64,000 nt of DNA from DATCMH01 sp036563505 (GTDB taxonomy: Bacteria; Pseudomonadota; Alphaproteobacteria; Rhizobiales; Beijerinckiaceae): positions 248,001-312,000 of the forward strand of contig DATCMH010000022.1 in NCBI GenBank assembly GCA_036563505.1, written 5' to 3'. Both the position numbers and the translations under genes were made by a program. Shown in pieces: positions 50,222 to 58,750 of the stretch. Under the pieces are notes generated by a model. That model was not told where the DNA came from and made no database searches. It saw only the letters and a list, made by a program, of their open reading frames with translations. Every line of letters starts with the position of its first letter. Position 1 is the first letter of the stretch.

Positions 50222-51916
50222 ATGACCGATCCCGATCTCCTCCGTGCCGCCGCCGCCTGGCCCTTCGAGGAGGCGCGCAAGCTCGTCGCGCGGGTCGAGC
50301 GCACGGGTCAGAAAGAGGTTCTGTTCGAGACGGGCTACGGACCCTCGGGCCTGCCGCATATCGGCACCTTCGGCGAGGTGGCGCGCACCTCCATGGTGCG
50401 CCACGCCTTCCGCGCGCTCACCGAGGACATGATCCCGACCCGCCTCGTCGCCTTCTCCGACGATATGGACGGGTTGCGCAAGGTGCCCGACAACGTGCCG
50501 AACCGGGAGGCGATGGCGCGGGCGCTCAACCTGCCGCTGACTCAGGTGCCCGACCCCTTCGGCACACACGAGAGCTTCGGCCATCACAACAACGCGCGGC
50601 TGCGCGCTTTTCTCGACCAGTTCGGCTTCGAGTACGAGTTCCTCTCGGCCACGGACTGCTACCGCTCGGGCCGCTTTGACGCGATGCTGCTCAGGGTTCT
50701 GGAACGCTACGACGCCGTGATGGCGGTGATGCTGCCCTCGCTGCGCGCCGAGCGGCAGCAGACCTACTCCGCCTTCCTGCCGCTCCATCCCCGCACGGGC
50801 CACGTGATGCAGGTGCCCGTCGACGAGGTGCGGGTCGCGAGCGGCACCATCGTCTGGCGCGACCCGGAGACGGGGGAGCATTTCGAGACGCCCGTCACCG
50901 GCGGCCACGCCAAGCTGCAATGGAAGCCCGACTGGGCCATGCGCTGGGCGGCGCTTGGCGTCGACTACGAGATGGCGGGCAAGGACCTGATCGACTCGGT
51001 GAAGCTCTCGGGTGAGATCGCGAGGGTGCTCGGCGCCGCGCCGCCGGAGGGCTTCAACTACGAACTCTTCCTCGACGAGACGGGGAGCAAGATTTCGAAG
51101 TCCAAGGGCAACGGCCTCACCATCGAGGACTGGCTAACCTACGGCACGCCCGAGAGCCTCGCCCTGTTCATGTACAACAAGCCGCGAGAGGCCAAGCGCC
51201 TGTTCTTCGACGTGATCCCGCGCCAGGTCGACGACTATCTCTCCTTCCTGGAGAAGTACCCGAACCAGGACGGCAAGCTGAGGCTCGGCAACCCGGTCTG
51301 GCACATTCATGCGGGCGACCCGCCGCCGCCGGAGCTCGTCTCGTCGGCCGGATCGAACCAGCCCGGGACGACGATCTCTTTCTCGATGCTCCTCAACCTC
51401 GTGGCCGTGGCGAATTCGGAAGACCCGGGCGTGCTCTGGGGCTTCATCCGCCGCTACGCGCCGGGCGCCTCGCCGCAGACGCATCCGCGCCTCGACCGGC
51501 TCGTCGGCCACGCGGTCGCCTATTACCGCGACTTCGTGCGCCCGGCGAAGGTGTATCGTTCGCCGACTGACAGCGAGCGGCAAGCCTTGCAGGAACTCGC
51601 GGACGCTTTCGCGCCGCACGAGGGCTCGACCGACTCGGACGCGCTGCAGGCCGTCGTCTACGATGTCGGCCGGCGCCACTTTCCCGACACCTCGGGCAAG
51701 TCGAAGAGCCCCGACGGACGCCCGGGCGTGTCCCAGGCTTGGTTCGCGACGCTTTACCAGATCCTGCTCGGCCAGGAGCGCGGCCCGCGCTTCGGCTCGT
51801 TCGCGGCCCTTTACGGCGTCGCCGAGACGCGCCGTCTCATCGCCCGCGCGCTATCTGGCGAGCTGATCCGCGAGCATGAGGATTTCCTGCGCGACCGGGC
51901 ACTCAAGGTCGCTTAG
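50222..51916 (+). CDS. lysK: lysyl-tRNA synthetase, class I
   Basis: This 564-residue enzyme charges tRNA-Lys. It is the class I form, unrelated to the more common class II LysS and found in archaea, spirochaetes and many alphaproteobacteria. The HIGH-type motif is PHIGTFGE (residues 45-52) and the KMSKS-type loop is KISKSKG (about 290-296). The GYGPSGLPHIGTFGEVARTS stretch is diagnostic for class I LysRS. The C-terminal part holds the helical anticodon-binding region. No class II gene is visible in this window. It is followed by a convergent ParDE pair after 12 bases. Confidence 0.95.
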   Translation: MTDPDLLRAAAAWPFEEARKLVARVERTGQKEVLFETGYGPSGLPHIGTFGEVARTSMVRHAFRALTEDMIPTRLVAFSDDMDGLRKVPDNVPNREAMARALNLPLTQVPDPFGTHESFGHHNNARLRAFLDQFGFEYEFLSATDCYRSGRFDAMLLRVLERYDAVMAVMLPSLRAERQQTYSAFLPLHPRTGHVMQVPVDEVRVASGTIVWRDPETGEHFETPVTGGHAKLQWKPDWAMRWAALGVDYEMAGKDLIDSVKLSGEIARVLGAAPPEGFNYELFLDETGSKISKSKGNGLTIEDWLTYGTPESLALFMYNKPREAKRLFFDVIPRQVDDYLSFLEKYPNQDGKLRLGNPVWHIHAGDPPPPELVSSAGSNQPGTTISFSMLLNLVAVANSEDPGVLWGFIRRYAPGASPQTHPRLDRLVGHAVAYYRDFVRPAKVYRSPTDSERQALQELADAFAPHEGSTDSDALQAVVYDVGRRHFPDTSGKSKSPDGRPGVSQAWFATLYQILLGQERGPRFGSFAALYGVAETRRLIARALSGELIREHEDFLRDRALKVA

Positions 51917-51928
51917 CTCGGCCTAAGT

Positions 51929-52222
51929 TCACCTGAACAGCAGCCGTTCGTAGTCCCTTGCCTGATGCAAAACGCGCAGGATCTCGATCGCTGAACTCCG
52001 CACACGGTAGAACACGATGTAGCTTCCGACGGCCATCCGTCGGATGCCTCGTTGCGGGTACCGGAGTGTCAGCGGATACCGGAACGGTGATAGAAGCAGT
52101 GAGAGGCAGCGTTCTTCGAGCCGCAGAACTATCCTCTCGGCGGCGTCAGGATCGTCACGAGTGATGTAGCTGCCGATCTCGTCGATGTCGCGTCGCGCCA
52201 CCTCGGTGACGACGAGCCTCAT
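51929..52222 (-). CDS. ParE-family toxin
   Basis: This is a 97-residue protein of the RelE/ParE toxin fold. Signatures are VVTEVARRDIDEIGSYITRD, CLSLLLSPFRYPLTL, IRRMAVGSYIVFYRV and the C-terminal VLHQARDYERLLF. ParE toxins inhibit DNA gyrase; RelE relatives cut mRNA. The RDYERLL ending is typical of ParE. It overlaps the antitoxin stop by four bases, so the pair forms a bicistronic toxin-antitoxin unit. It sits downstream of lysK and upstream of an S24-type regulator, with no sign of a mobile element. Confidence 0.92.
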   Translation of the reverse strand: MRLVVTEVARRDIDEIGSYITRDDPDAAERIVLRLEERCLSLLLSPFRYPLTLRYPQRGIRRMAVGSYIVFYRVRSSAIEILRVLHQARDYERLLFR

Positions 52223-52500
52223 CGAATGGGCTGCGGGACCGAAGATCTGTAACGAGCTTTCAGCTCCGCGAACACCTCCTCCGCCGGGCTAACACGCCCA
52301 GCTTCGGCATCTTCAAGGCCCTCGGCGAGAGCAGCGTCTAGATCGGCAAGACTAAGCGCGAGCTCCGCACCTCCGGCGTGGAGACGTTCGACACCCTCGC
52401 GCAGGGCGGAAGCCCGGTCGGGAAAGACGCCGTCCGCGATGAGTTCGTCGAGACGCGCAACAGTGTCATCGTCCAAGGTTACGGTCACTATCATTGGCAA
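52219..52500 (-). CDS. ParD-like antitoxin
   Basis: This is a 93-residue antitoxin-type protein. The N-terminal IVTVTLDDDTVARLDELIAD followed by GVFPDRASALREGVERL forms a ribbon-helix-helix DNA-binding unit, and the acidic C-terminal half (DLDAALAEGLEDAEAG) is the toxin-binding arm. It precedes and overlaps the ParE gene by four bases. The pair probably represses its own promoter in the 44 bases before the start. Confidence 0.9.
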   Translation of the reverse strand: MPMIVTVTLDDDTVARLDELIADGVFPDRASALREGVERLHAGGAELALSLADLDAALAEGLEDAEAGRVSPAEEVFAELKARYRSSVPQPIR

Positions 52501-52544
52501 ACTCTAATTCAGCGCCCGATGATAACGCGGAAGCCTGCTCCGCG

Positions 52545-53177
52545 TCACTGCCGCGCCCACATCACGCGGGCGAGCCAGGCCACCTCGCTCATCGGCACGA
52601 TGCGGTCCGGGTGGGCGGGGTTGAGGGAGGCGAGTTCCAGGGTTTTGGCGGTGCGGCGCTTCAGCTCCTTCGCGGTCACCTCGCCGCTCGTCAGGCGCAC
52701 CACCACCCGGTCGCCCTTGCGCACGTTGGCGGTGGGGGAGACGATGAGCACGTCGCCGTCGCGATAGAGCGGCAGCATGGAGTCACCCGACACCTCGAGG
52801 GCGAACACCTTCTCGTCGGCGAAGTCGGGGAAATCGATCTCCTCCCAGCCCGGGCCGCCGGTGGGCAGGCCTTCCTCGGTGAAGATCCGCCCGGCCCCGG
52901 CCTGGGTCATGCCGATGAGGGGGACGATGGAGCGCCGCGGGCCCGAGCGCTGGTCCACGAGGCTCAGGAACTCGTCCAGGCTCGCGCCGGTGGCGGTGAG
53001 AATCTTGGAGACCGACTCGGTCGAGGGCCAGCGCCGGCGCCCGTCGGGGCTGATGCGCTTCGATTTGTTGAAGCTCGTCGCGTCGAGACCGGCCCGGCGG
53101 GCGAGCCCGGAGGCCGAGAGGCCATAGCGCGCCGCCAGCCGATCGATCGCGGCCCAGATCCGGTCGTGAGACAGCAT
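52545..53177 (-). CDS. S24-family transcriptional regulator (CI/LexA-like)
   Basis: This is a 210-residue regulator. Residues about 6-72 form a Cro/CI-type helix-turn-helix (YGLSASGLARRAGLDATSFN). Residues about 85-205 form an S24 peptidase-like domain with the serine in ALEVSGDSMLPLY (Ser133) and a matching lysine in SGEVTAKEL (Lys170). A cleavage site is not obvious, so self-cleavage is uncertain. A perfect palindrome lies 26 bases before its start (53204-53219), most likely its own operator. No phage genes surround it, so it seems to be a chromosomal regulator rather than a prophage repressor. Confidence 0.88.
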   Translation of the reverse strand: MLSHDRIWAAIDRLAARYGLSASGLARRAGLDATSFNKSKRISPDGRRRWPSTESVSKILTATGASLDEFLSLVDQRSGPRRSIVPLIGMTQAGAGRIFTEEGLPTGGPGWEEIDFPDFADEKVFALEVSGDSMLPLYRDGDVLIVSPTANVRKGDRVVVRLTSGEVTAKELKRRTAKTLELASLNPAHPDRIVPMSEVAWLARVMWARQ

Positions 53178-53203
53178 GACGAGCTTCCGAGAGAGGATGC
53201 GAA

Positions 53204-53219
53204 GGTCACGAATGTGACC
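53204..53219. promoter_or_regulatory. perfect palindrome before the S24 regulator, candidate operator
   Basis: GGTCAC-GAAT-GTGACC is a perfect 6-4-6 inverted repeat located 26 bases upstream of the regulator's start codon. It is followed by an AT-richer stretch (about 53226-53248) that could hold the promoter. CI- and LexA-type dimers bind sites of this size, so autoregulation is likely. Confidence 0.6.
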
Positions 53220-53347
53220 GCAACCATAGCTTTAGGAAAATAAAGGGTATCGCTCGGTGGTGCAAGCCGGGAGGCCGGGCGTTGCGGCCTTGGCTAGGCG
53301 CCGCTACTGAACCGGGATCGAGAGGCGCGGCCCAGGGCGACCGGCTG

Positions 53348-53692
53348 ATGGCAACCATCTACAAGATCTGTCCCGCCGAGCTCTGGCGGGAGGCTGAGCG
53401 CGCCGGCCTGTTCCGCGGCGCGCCGGTCGACCTGCAGGACGGCTACATCCATTTCTCCACCGCGGCCCAGGTCGCCGAGACCGCGGCCAAGCACTTCGCG
53501 GGGGAGCGGGACCTTCTCCTCGTGGCGGTGGACGACGGGGAGCTCGGTCCGGCCCTGCGCTACGAGCCGTCCCGCGGCGGCGCCCTGTTCCCGCATCTCT
53601 ACGCGCCGCTCCCCTTGGACCGGGTGCGCTGGGTCAAGCCCCTGCCCCTGGGCGAGGACGGCCGGCACCTCTTCCCGGAGCTTGCCCCGTGA
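53348..53692 (+). CDS. DUF952 family protein
   Basis: This is a 114-residue DUF952 protein. The domain covers almost the whole chain and shows IYKICPAELWREAERAGLF, DLQDGYIHFSTAAQVAETA and ALRYEPSRGGALFPHLYAPL. The biochemical role of the family is not known. The ATG at 53348 starts right at the conserved domain. Its stop overlaps the GTG start of pyrD by four bases, so the two genes are coupled. Confidence 0.9.
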   Translation: MATIYKICPAELWREAERAGLFRGAPVDLQDGYIHFSTAAQVAETAAKHFAGERDLLLVAVDDGELGPALRYEPSRGGALFPHLYAPLPLDRVRWVKPLPLGEDGRHLFPELAP

Positions 53693-54771
53693 TCGGCCCG
53701 CTCTACGCCCTGGCGCGGCCCGTCCTTCACGCGCTCGATCCGGAGACGGCGCACCAGCTGACCATCCGCGGCCTCGCGCTCCTGCCGCCCCGCCCCGTGC
53801 GAGATGATCCGCGCCTCGCGGTGAAGGCCTTCGGGCAGCTCTTCCCGAACCCGATCGGGCTCGCGGCCGGTTACGACAAGCAGGCGGAGGTGCCGGACCA
53901 GCTGCTCGGGCTCGGTTTCGGCTTCGTCGAAGTCGGCGGCGTGGTGCCAAAGCCGCAAGCCGGCAATCTAAAGCCCCGGGTGTTCCGCCTGCCCCGGGAC
54001 GGTGCCATCATCAACCGCTACGGCCTCAACAGCGAGGGATTGGAAGCGGTCGCCGGCCGCCTCGCCCGGCGGCGCGGCCGGTCCGGAAGCGTCGGGGTTA
54101 ACATCGGCGCCAACAAGGACGCGTCCGACCGAATCGCCGACTACGTCGCCTGCGTCGAGGCCCTGTGCGGCTTGGGCGCCTTCCTCACGGTGAACGTCTC
54201 TTCGCCCAACACGCCGGGTCTGCGCGACCTGCAGGGCGAGGCCTTCCTCGACGAGCTCCTCGCCCGGGCGCTGGCGGCCCGCGACGCCGCCGACGCGCGG
54301 GCGGGCTCGCGCACCGCGATCCTGCTCAAGATCGCCCCCGACATCAGCCTCGAGACGCTCGATGCCATCGTGGCGACGGCCCTGCGCCGCGGTATCGATG
54401 GGCTCGTGGTCGCGAACACCACCGTCGCCCGGCCCGCGAGCCTGCAGGAGACGGCGCTGGCGAAGGAGACGGGCGGGCTCTCAGGCAAACCGCTCTTCGC
54501 GCCGTCGACAAAGCTCCTCGCCGAGACGTATCTGCGGGTGGAGGGTCGGGTGCCTCTCGTCGGCGTCGGCGGCGTCGACTCGGCCGAGGCCGCCTTCGCC
54601 AAGATCCGCGCCGGGGCGAGCCTCGTGCAGCTCTACTCCGCCTTGGTCTATCAGGGGCCGGCGCTGGTGGGCGCCCTCAAGGCGGGCCTGCTGGAGCGGA
54701 TCGGGGCGAAGCCGCTCGAAAGCTTCGTCGGCCGCGACGCATCCGCGATCGCCCGCGGCGAGGCGTTTTAA
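53689..54771 (+). CDS. pyrD: dihydroorotate dehydrogenase (quinone), class 2
   Basis: This 360-residue enzyme oxidises dihydroorotate to orotate in pyrimidine synthesis and passes electrons to membrane quinone. The N-terminal helices (YALARPVLHALDPETAHQLT) are the class 2 membrane-binding extension. FMN and substrate motifs include PNPIGLAAGYDKQAEV, NRYGLNSEGLEAV, VNVSSPNTPGLRDLQG (catalytic serine of class 2), ILLKIAPDIS and VGVGGVDSAEAAF. The GTG start overlaps the DUF952 stop. The stop overlaps the convergent MATE gene by four bases. Confidence 0.96.
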   Translation: MIGPLYALARPVLHALDPETAHQLTIRGLALLPPRPVRDDPRLAVKAFGQLFPNPIGLAAGYDKQAEVPDQLLGLGFGFVEVGGVVPKPQAGNLKPRVFRLPRDGAIINRYGLNSEGLEAVAGRLARRRGRSGSVGVNIGANKDASDRIADYVACVEALCGLGAFLTVNVSSPNTPGLRDLQGEAFLDELLARALAARDAADARAGSRTAILLKIAPDISLETLDAIVATALRRGIDGLVVANTTVARPASLQETALAKETGGLSGKPLFAPSTKLLAETYLRVEGRVPLVGVGGVDSAEAAFAKIRAGASLVQLYSALVYQGPALVGALKAGLLERIGAKPLESFVGRDASAIARGEAF

Positions 54772-56087
54772 GCGAAGCTGCGGCGGGCGAGGCGCGGGTA
54801 GAGCAGCGCCTGGCCGATGCTCCGGGCGCCGAGGAAGACCAGGAAGGCCGTCCATAAACCTGCGTTGCCCAGCCCCTGCGCGAGCCACAGGAAGAGGGCG
54901 AAGGCGCCGAAGGCCAGGAGCATGAGGTCGCGCATCGCCCGCGTCCAGGTCGCGCCGATATAGATGCCGTCATAGGCGAAGGCCGCGGCGCCGACGAGCG
55001 GCGAAAGGGCGGCGAAGACGAGGTACTCGCGGGCGTAAGCGCGCACCTCCGGGTTCGTCGAGACGAAGTCGATGAAGAACCCGCCGATGCCGAAGAAGAA
55101 GGCGGCGACCGCCACGCCGAAGCCGAGGCACCAGAGGAGGCTCAGGCGCACCGCGCGGCGGAAGGCGCCCTCGTCGCGAGCGCCGATCGCCTGCCCGCAC
55201 AGCGTCTCCGCGGCCGTTGCGAAGCCGTCGAGGAAGTAGCCGCCGATCATGAAGATGTTTTCCAGCACCGCATTCGCGGCGAGCGGCACGTCGCCGGCCC
55301 TGGCGCCGAGGGAGGCAAAGATGGCGAAGGCGGCGATGAGCGCCGCGGTGCGGACCATGATGTCGCCGTTGACCGCCACCATCCGGCGCAGGGCGGGTCC
55401 GTCGAGGAGCTCGGAGCGCGCGACCCGGAACGGGGTCGAGCCGAGCCGGTGTAACGCGAGAAGGCCGAGCCCGACGCCGAAGGCTTCCGCGATCAGCGTC
55501 GCGAGGCCCGCACCCGCGACGCCAAGCTCCAAGCCCATCACGAAGAGGATCGTCAGCGCGATGTTGACGAGGTTGATGGCGACCTGGAGCACGAGGCCGA
55601 CATCGGTTCGTCCGCGCCCCAGCGTCGAGCCGAGGATGACGTAATTCGCGAGCGTGAAGGGCGCCGCCCAGATGCGCACGGCGTAGTAGGCCTGGAGCGC
55701 GCCGATCACCGCCTCGCTCGCGCCGCTCATGCGGATCGCGAGAAAGCCGATGGGCTTTTGCAGGGCGACAAGGGCAAGGCCGGCGACGAGGGCGACGAGG
55801 AGGGCGCGGGCGAGCACCCGGTCGACCTCGGCCCCATCGCGGGCGCCGGTCGCCTGGGCGGTGAGCCCGGCGGTGCCCATGCGGAGCGCCCCGAACGTCC
55901 AGAACAGGAAGTCGAAGATCACGGCGCCGAGCGCCATGGCGCCCAGCGAATGCGCCTCGCCGAGGCGGCCGACGACAGTGGCGCCGACGAAGCCGAGCAG
56001 CGGCGTCGTCACGTGCGACAGGGTCATGGGCAGCGCCAGCGCAAGGACGCGCCGGTGGCTGACCTCGAGCGGTGCCGTGCCGTGCAT
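54768..56087 (-). CDS. MATE-family efflux transporter
   Basis: This is a 439-residue, 12-helix MATE transporter, most like the DinF branch. It expels drugs or metabolites in exchange for protons or sodium. Landmarks are VLALALPMTLSHVTTPLLGF (helix 1), GATVVGRLGEAHSLGAMALG, and the second-half repeat with LENIFMIGGYFLDGFATAAE followed by ETLCGQAIGARD. The ATG at 56087 was chosen; a much longer in-frame reading upstream crosses the next gene and a repeat region. The small membrane protein gene upstream ends 8 bases before this start. Confidence 0.92.
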   Translation of the reverse strand: MHGTAPLEVSHRRVLALALPMTLSHVTTPLLGFVGATVVGRLGEAHSLGAMALGAVIFDFLFWTFGALRMGTAGLTAQATGARDGAEVDRVLARALLVALVAGLALVALQKPIGFLAIRMSGASEAVIGALQAYYAVRIWAAPFTLANYVILGSTLGRGRTDVGLVLQVAINLVNIALTILFVMGLELGVAGAGLATLIAEAFGVGLGLLALHRLGSTPFRVARSELLDGPALRRMVAVNGDIMVRTAALIAAFAIFASLGARAGDVPLAANAVLENIFMIGGYFLDGFATAAETLCGQAIGARDEGAFRRAVRLSLLWCLGFGVAVAAFFFGIGGFFIDFVSTNPEVRAYAREYLVFAALSPLVGAAAFAYDGIYIGATWTRAMRDLMLLAFGAFALFLWLAQGLGNAGLWTAFLVFLGARSIGQALLYPRLARRSFA

Positions 56088-56095
56088 GGGCGCAG

Positions 56096-56359
56096 TCAGC
56101 GCCGGGCCATCAGTCGCGACAAGAGCCAGAGCGGCACGACGATGACGGCGCCCGTCACGAGCCAGCGTCCGACCTCGCCCAAGGCGTCGAAGCCGAGATC
56201 GAAGACGGAGCGGACGAGATCGGCGATGCGCCGGAACAGGTTCGCCGGCGTGAGCCCCAGGAAGGCGAGGCACGCCCCCACCAAGAGCGACAGGAAGACG
56301 AGCCGCACCAGCACCGCGCCCGGCGGGCCGCCGAAGAAACGCTGCAGGTTGGGATTCAT
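56096..56359 (-). CDS. small conserved membrane protein (DUF6460-like)
   Basis: This is an 87-residue protein with two helices (VLVRLVFLSLLVGACLAFLG and WLVTGAVIVVPLWLLSRLMA) and a short amphipathic linker between them. It resembles the DUF6460 family of Hyphomicrobiales, but I assign this from memory of the pattern only. The start ATG at 56359 follows the repeat-rich region. It precedes the MATE gene by 8 bases on the same strand, so it may be cotranscribed. Confidence 0.75.
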   Translation of the reverse strand: MNPNLQRFFGGPPGAVLVRLVFLSLLVGACLAFLGLTPANLFRRIADLVRSVFDLGFDALGEVGRWLVTGAVIVVPLWLLSRLMARR

Positions 56360-56843
56360 CGCGTCGCCGGCTCCGAACAAGGGCCGCCGCTTGTCGCAAG
56401 GGGAGGGGCGGAAGGCAAGGCGGCGGCGGGGTCCGGAGGAAAGACGAGCCTTCTCGACGCGAAACCCTCTCCCCGCAAGCGGGGAGAGGGCAGGGTGAGA
56501 GGGGTGGGGGTTGGCCGTGTGCTGGTCGGAGAGGGGCAAGGCTGCCCCAGCGCCCACCCCACCCGACCCTGCTGCGCAGGGCCACCCTCCCCGCAGGCGG
56601 GGAGGGATGAGGGGCGATCGTGCGCTCTCTCCTTCTCCCCTCTGCGGGAGAAGGTGCCTGCCGTCAGGCAGGCGGATGAGGGGTGGCGCGCAGCGCCTCG
56701 CAAAGCGAGCAGAATGGTCGAGGCGGAGACACACTGATCGGCTCACGCCGGCGGCTCCGCCGCAACCCTCTCCCGACCCCGCTGACGCGGGGCCACCCTC
56801 TCCCTCAAGGGGAGAGGGAACAGCAGCGTCGGTTCGCGGTGGC
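56360..56843. repeat. intergenic region packed with short GC-rich palindromes
   Basis: No gene is supported in these roughly 480 bases. They hold a mosaic of short palindromes. One is CCCTCTCCCCGC-AA-GCGGGGAGAGGG (56465-56490, perfect). Another is CCCTCCCCGC-AG-GCGGGGAGGG (56585-56606, perfect). A third unit at 56766-56818 is nearly identical, in reverse, to sequence at 60173-60228 inside the DNA ligase gene. Open frames here have arginine- and proline-rich content and no family features. Confidence 0.85.
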
Positions 56844-57515
56844 TTACTCCCCCACCGCCCGCGCCCGCTGCGTCGCGCCGATCTTCGCGGCGACGATCAC
56901 GGCCTGCGTGCGGCTGTCGACCCCGAGCTTCTGGAGGATGGCCGAGACGTGGGCTTTGACCGTGGCCTCCGAGACGCCGAGCTCGTAGGCGATCTGCTTG
57001 TTGAGGAGCCCCTCCGAGAGCATCATCAGGACGCGAACCTGCTGCGGCGTGAGGGTCGCGAGCCGGCGAACGAGATCGGCCGTCTCCTTGTCCTCGGCGC
57101 CTGAGAGGTCGATGTCGGCGGGAACCCAGGTGCCGCCGTCGAGCACGGTGGCCAGCGCCTCGCCGATCCGCTCGATCTCGAGGGATTTGGGCACGAATCC
57201 GGAGGCGCCGAATTCCATGGCGCGGCGGATGGTGACTGGCTCGTCGGTGCCGGACACGATCACCACCGGCACCGCCGGATGCTGGGCGCGCAGGTAGATC
57301 AGGCCGGAGAAGCCCTGGACGCCGGGCATGGTGAGATCGAGGAGGATGAGGTCGAGGTCCCGCTCGCGCTCGAGGAGCGCGGAGAGGTCATCGAGCCCCG
57401 TCGCCTCCAGCACCCGCGCCCGGGGCAGAAGCGCGCCGAGCGCCTGCCGGAGCGCGCCGCGGAACAGAGGGTGATCGTCGGCGACGACGATGGTCGTGGT
57501 GAACTCGGTGGACAC
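56844..57515 (-). CDS. NarL/FixJ-family response regulator
   Basis: This is a 223-residue two-component regulator. The receiver domain (residues about 7-120) has acidic residues in VVADDHPLFRG, the phosphoacceptor Asp60 in LILLDLTMPG, and Lys110 in GFVPKS. The LuxR-type helix-turn-helix (about 155-215) reads LTPQQVRVLMMLSEGLLNKQ and VSEATVKAHVSAILQKL. The GTG at 57515 lies behind GGGAAGAAAC; a longer in-frame reading would add an unlikely arginine-rich tail. No histidine kinase gene is adjacent, so its partner is encoded elsewhere. Confidence 0.93.
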   Translation of the reverse strand: MSTEFTTTIVVADDHPLFRGALRQALGALLPRARVLEATGLDDLSALLERERDLDLILLDLTMPGVQGFSGLIYLRAQHPAVPVVIVSGTDEPVTIRRAMEFGASGFVPKSLEIERIGEALATVLDGGTWVPADIDLSGAEDKETADLVRRLATLTPQQVRVLMMLSEGLLNKQIAYELGVSEATVKAHVSAILQKLGVDSRTQAVIVAAKIGATQRARAVGE

Positions 57516-57720
57516 GTTTCTTCCCGGGAACGCCGCGTACCGGGCGTCCTGTCTTTCGTCTAGTGTCGCGAAAGCGCGAATGCGATGCAAATCCTCTCGA
57601 TTTTCACGGTGAATCCGTCGTCGCCCGGACGGCAGCGCGCCAAGGCCGGCCACCGATCGTTAAAGTCTCAGCCCTTAGGCTGCGCTTTCGAACTTGTCCG
57701 ATCTTCTGGAGGCTTGTCCC

Positions 57721-58062
57721 ATGACCGAGCGGCTCCGCTCCCCGATCGCCGACAGCGTCGCGCGCGGCGCGGCTTTCGCCTCCCTCGTGATCGCGGGCGT
57801 CGTCGCCCGGCTCTCGGCTGACCCGGTGACCGCGTTGAAGGCGGGCGGATTGGCGAGCCTCATCGTCGCGTTCGTCGCTCTCCTGAAAGCCGGTGAGCTT
57901 CAGGAAGCGCCGGCGGGCGCTGGACGGCGAGCCGCCGAGCAGCGTCGGCAACAGGAGGCGAGCGCGCAGCGCCTGTCGCTCACCCGCGTCGCCCTCGGCT
58001 TCGCCGCCGCCGCGGCCGGCTTCCTGGCGATGTCGCTGCTTGCCGCGCGCGTGATGCCCTAG
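57721..58062 (+). CDS. small membrane protein, family not recognised
   Basis: This is a 113-residue protein with three likely helices: GAAFASLVIAGVVARL, AGGLASLIVAFVALLKAG, and ALGFAAAAAGFLAMSLLAARVM at the end. A charged stretch (GRRAAEQRRQQEASAQR) lies between the second and third. The ATG at 57721 is preceded by GGAGG at a spacing of 8. It is divergent from the response regulator, with about 205 bases between the starts. I cannot name a family or function. Confidence 0.7.
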   Translation: MTERLRSPIADSVARGAAFASLVIAGVVARLSADPVTALKAGGLASLIVAFVALLKAGELQEAPAGAGRRAAEQRRQQEASAQRLSLTRVALGFAAAAAGFLAMSLLAARVMP

Positions 58063-58124
58063 GCTGCTTCCTAGTCTCAGCCGTCCTGTCTCAGTACGAC
58101 CGCCAAAACGCTTGGATCAGCCCC

Positions 58125-58667
58125 ATGACCATGATCCGAATCATCGGCACGTACACGGCGATTATAGTTTCGCTTATCATCCAATTGCTCGGATTCCATC
58201 CGGCTTGGATCGTCGCTGGGCTTCCACTCGCGCTCGCGCTCGTGTGGTTCGCTCCACCCTGGATCATGCGGTTGGGAGCTCAGCGTCCAACCAAGATGCC
58301 TCGCGAACGGCCCGCACTCGGCATAGCCCTAGGGCTCGGGTTCGTGCTGTTTGCCCTCTACAACGCTTATACTCTGATCTATGACGGCGTGATCTTTGCC
58401 CCAGAGAAGCGCGCGCCCACGTACTGGATCACGTTCGACGCGCATCCCGTGCGGTTCGCATTCGCGGCCCTGATCTACGCTTCGCCGCTGATCATCGGCG
58501 GCATATGGTTGCTCGGACGATGGTCGTCGCGGCGGGAGGCAGAACGCGCCGTGCTCCGATCCTTTGCCGACGGCTCTCATGCACCACCGCCTTTGCGACG
58601 CTCATTGAGCCCAGTTCGGGGAGGATTGAGTACGCGTCCAAACTTGCTGAAGCCAAATTCGAAGTAA
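58125..58667 (+). CDS. hypothetical membrane protein
   Basis: This is a 180-residue protein with four likely helices (YTAIIVSLIIQLLGF, IVAGLPLALALVWFA, ALGIALGLGFVLFALYNAY, FAFAALIYASPLIIGGIWLL) and a charged, proline-rich tail. The codon and base use is less GC-rich than the rest of the window, which hints at acquisition. No family is recognised. The two ATGs at 58125 and 58131 are both possible starts. The DNA ligase gene converges on it after about 80 bases. Confidence 0.62.
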   Translation: MTMIRIIGTYTAIIVSLIIQLLGFHPAWIVAGLPLALALVWFAPPWIMRLGAQRPTKMPRERPALGIALGLGFVLFALYNAYTLIYDGVIFAPEKRAPTYWITFDAHPVRFAFAALIYASPLIIGGIWLLGRWSSRREAERAVLRSFADGSHAPPPLRRSLSPVRGGLSTRPNLLKPNSK

Positions 58668-58750
58668 TCACCCACGTAATCGACGTTCGACTCTCATCCC
58701 CTAGCGCCTGCCGCTGAAGACGCCCGCGCTCAACGTCTCGACCGCGCCCG

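Noticed and set aside
52545..53177. S24 regulator as part of a prophage
   Set aside because: No integrase, structural or lysis genes are nearby; the flanks are a ParDE pair, lysK and pyrD.
56360..56843. palindromes as a CRISPR array
   Set aside because: The units vary in length and sequence, spacing is irregular and no cas genes are present.
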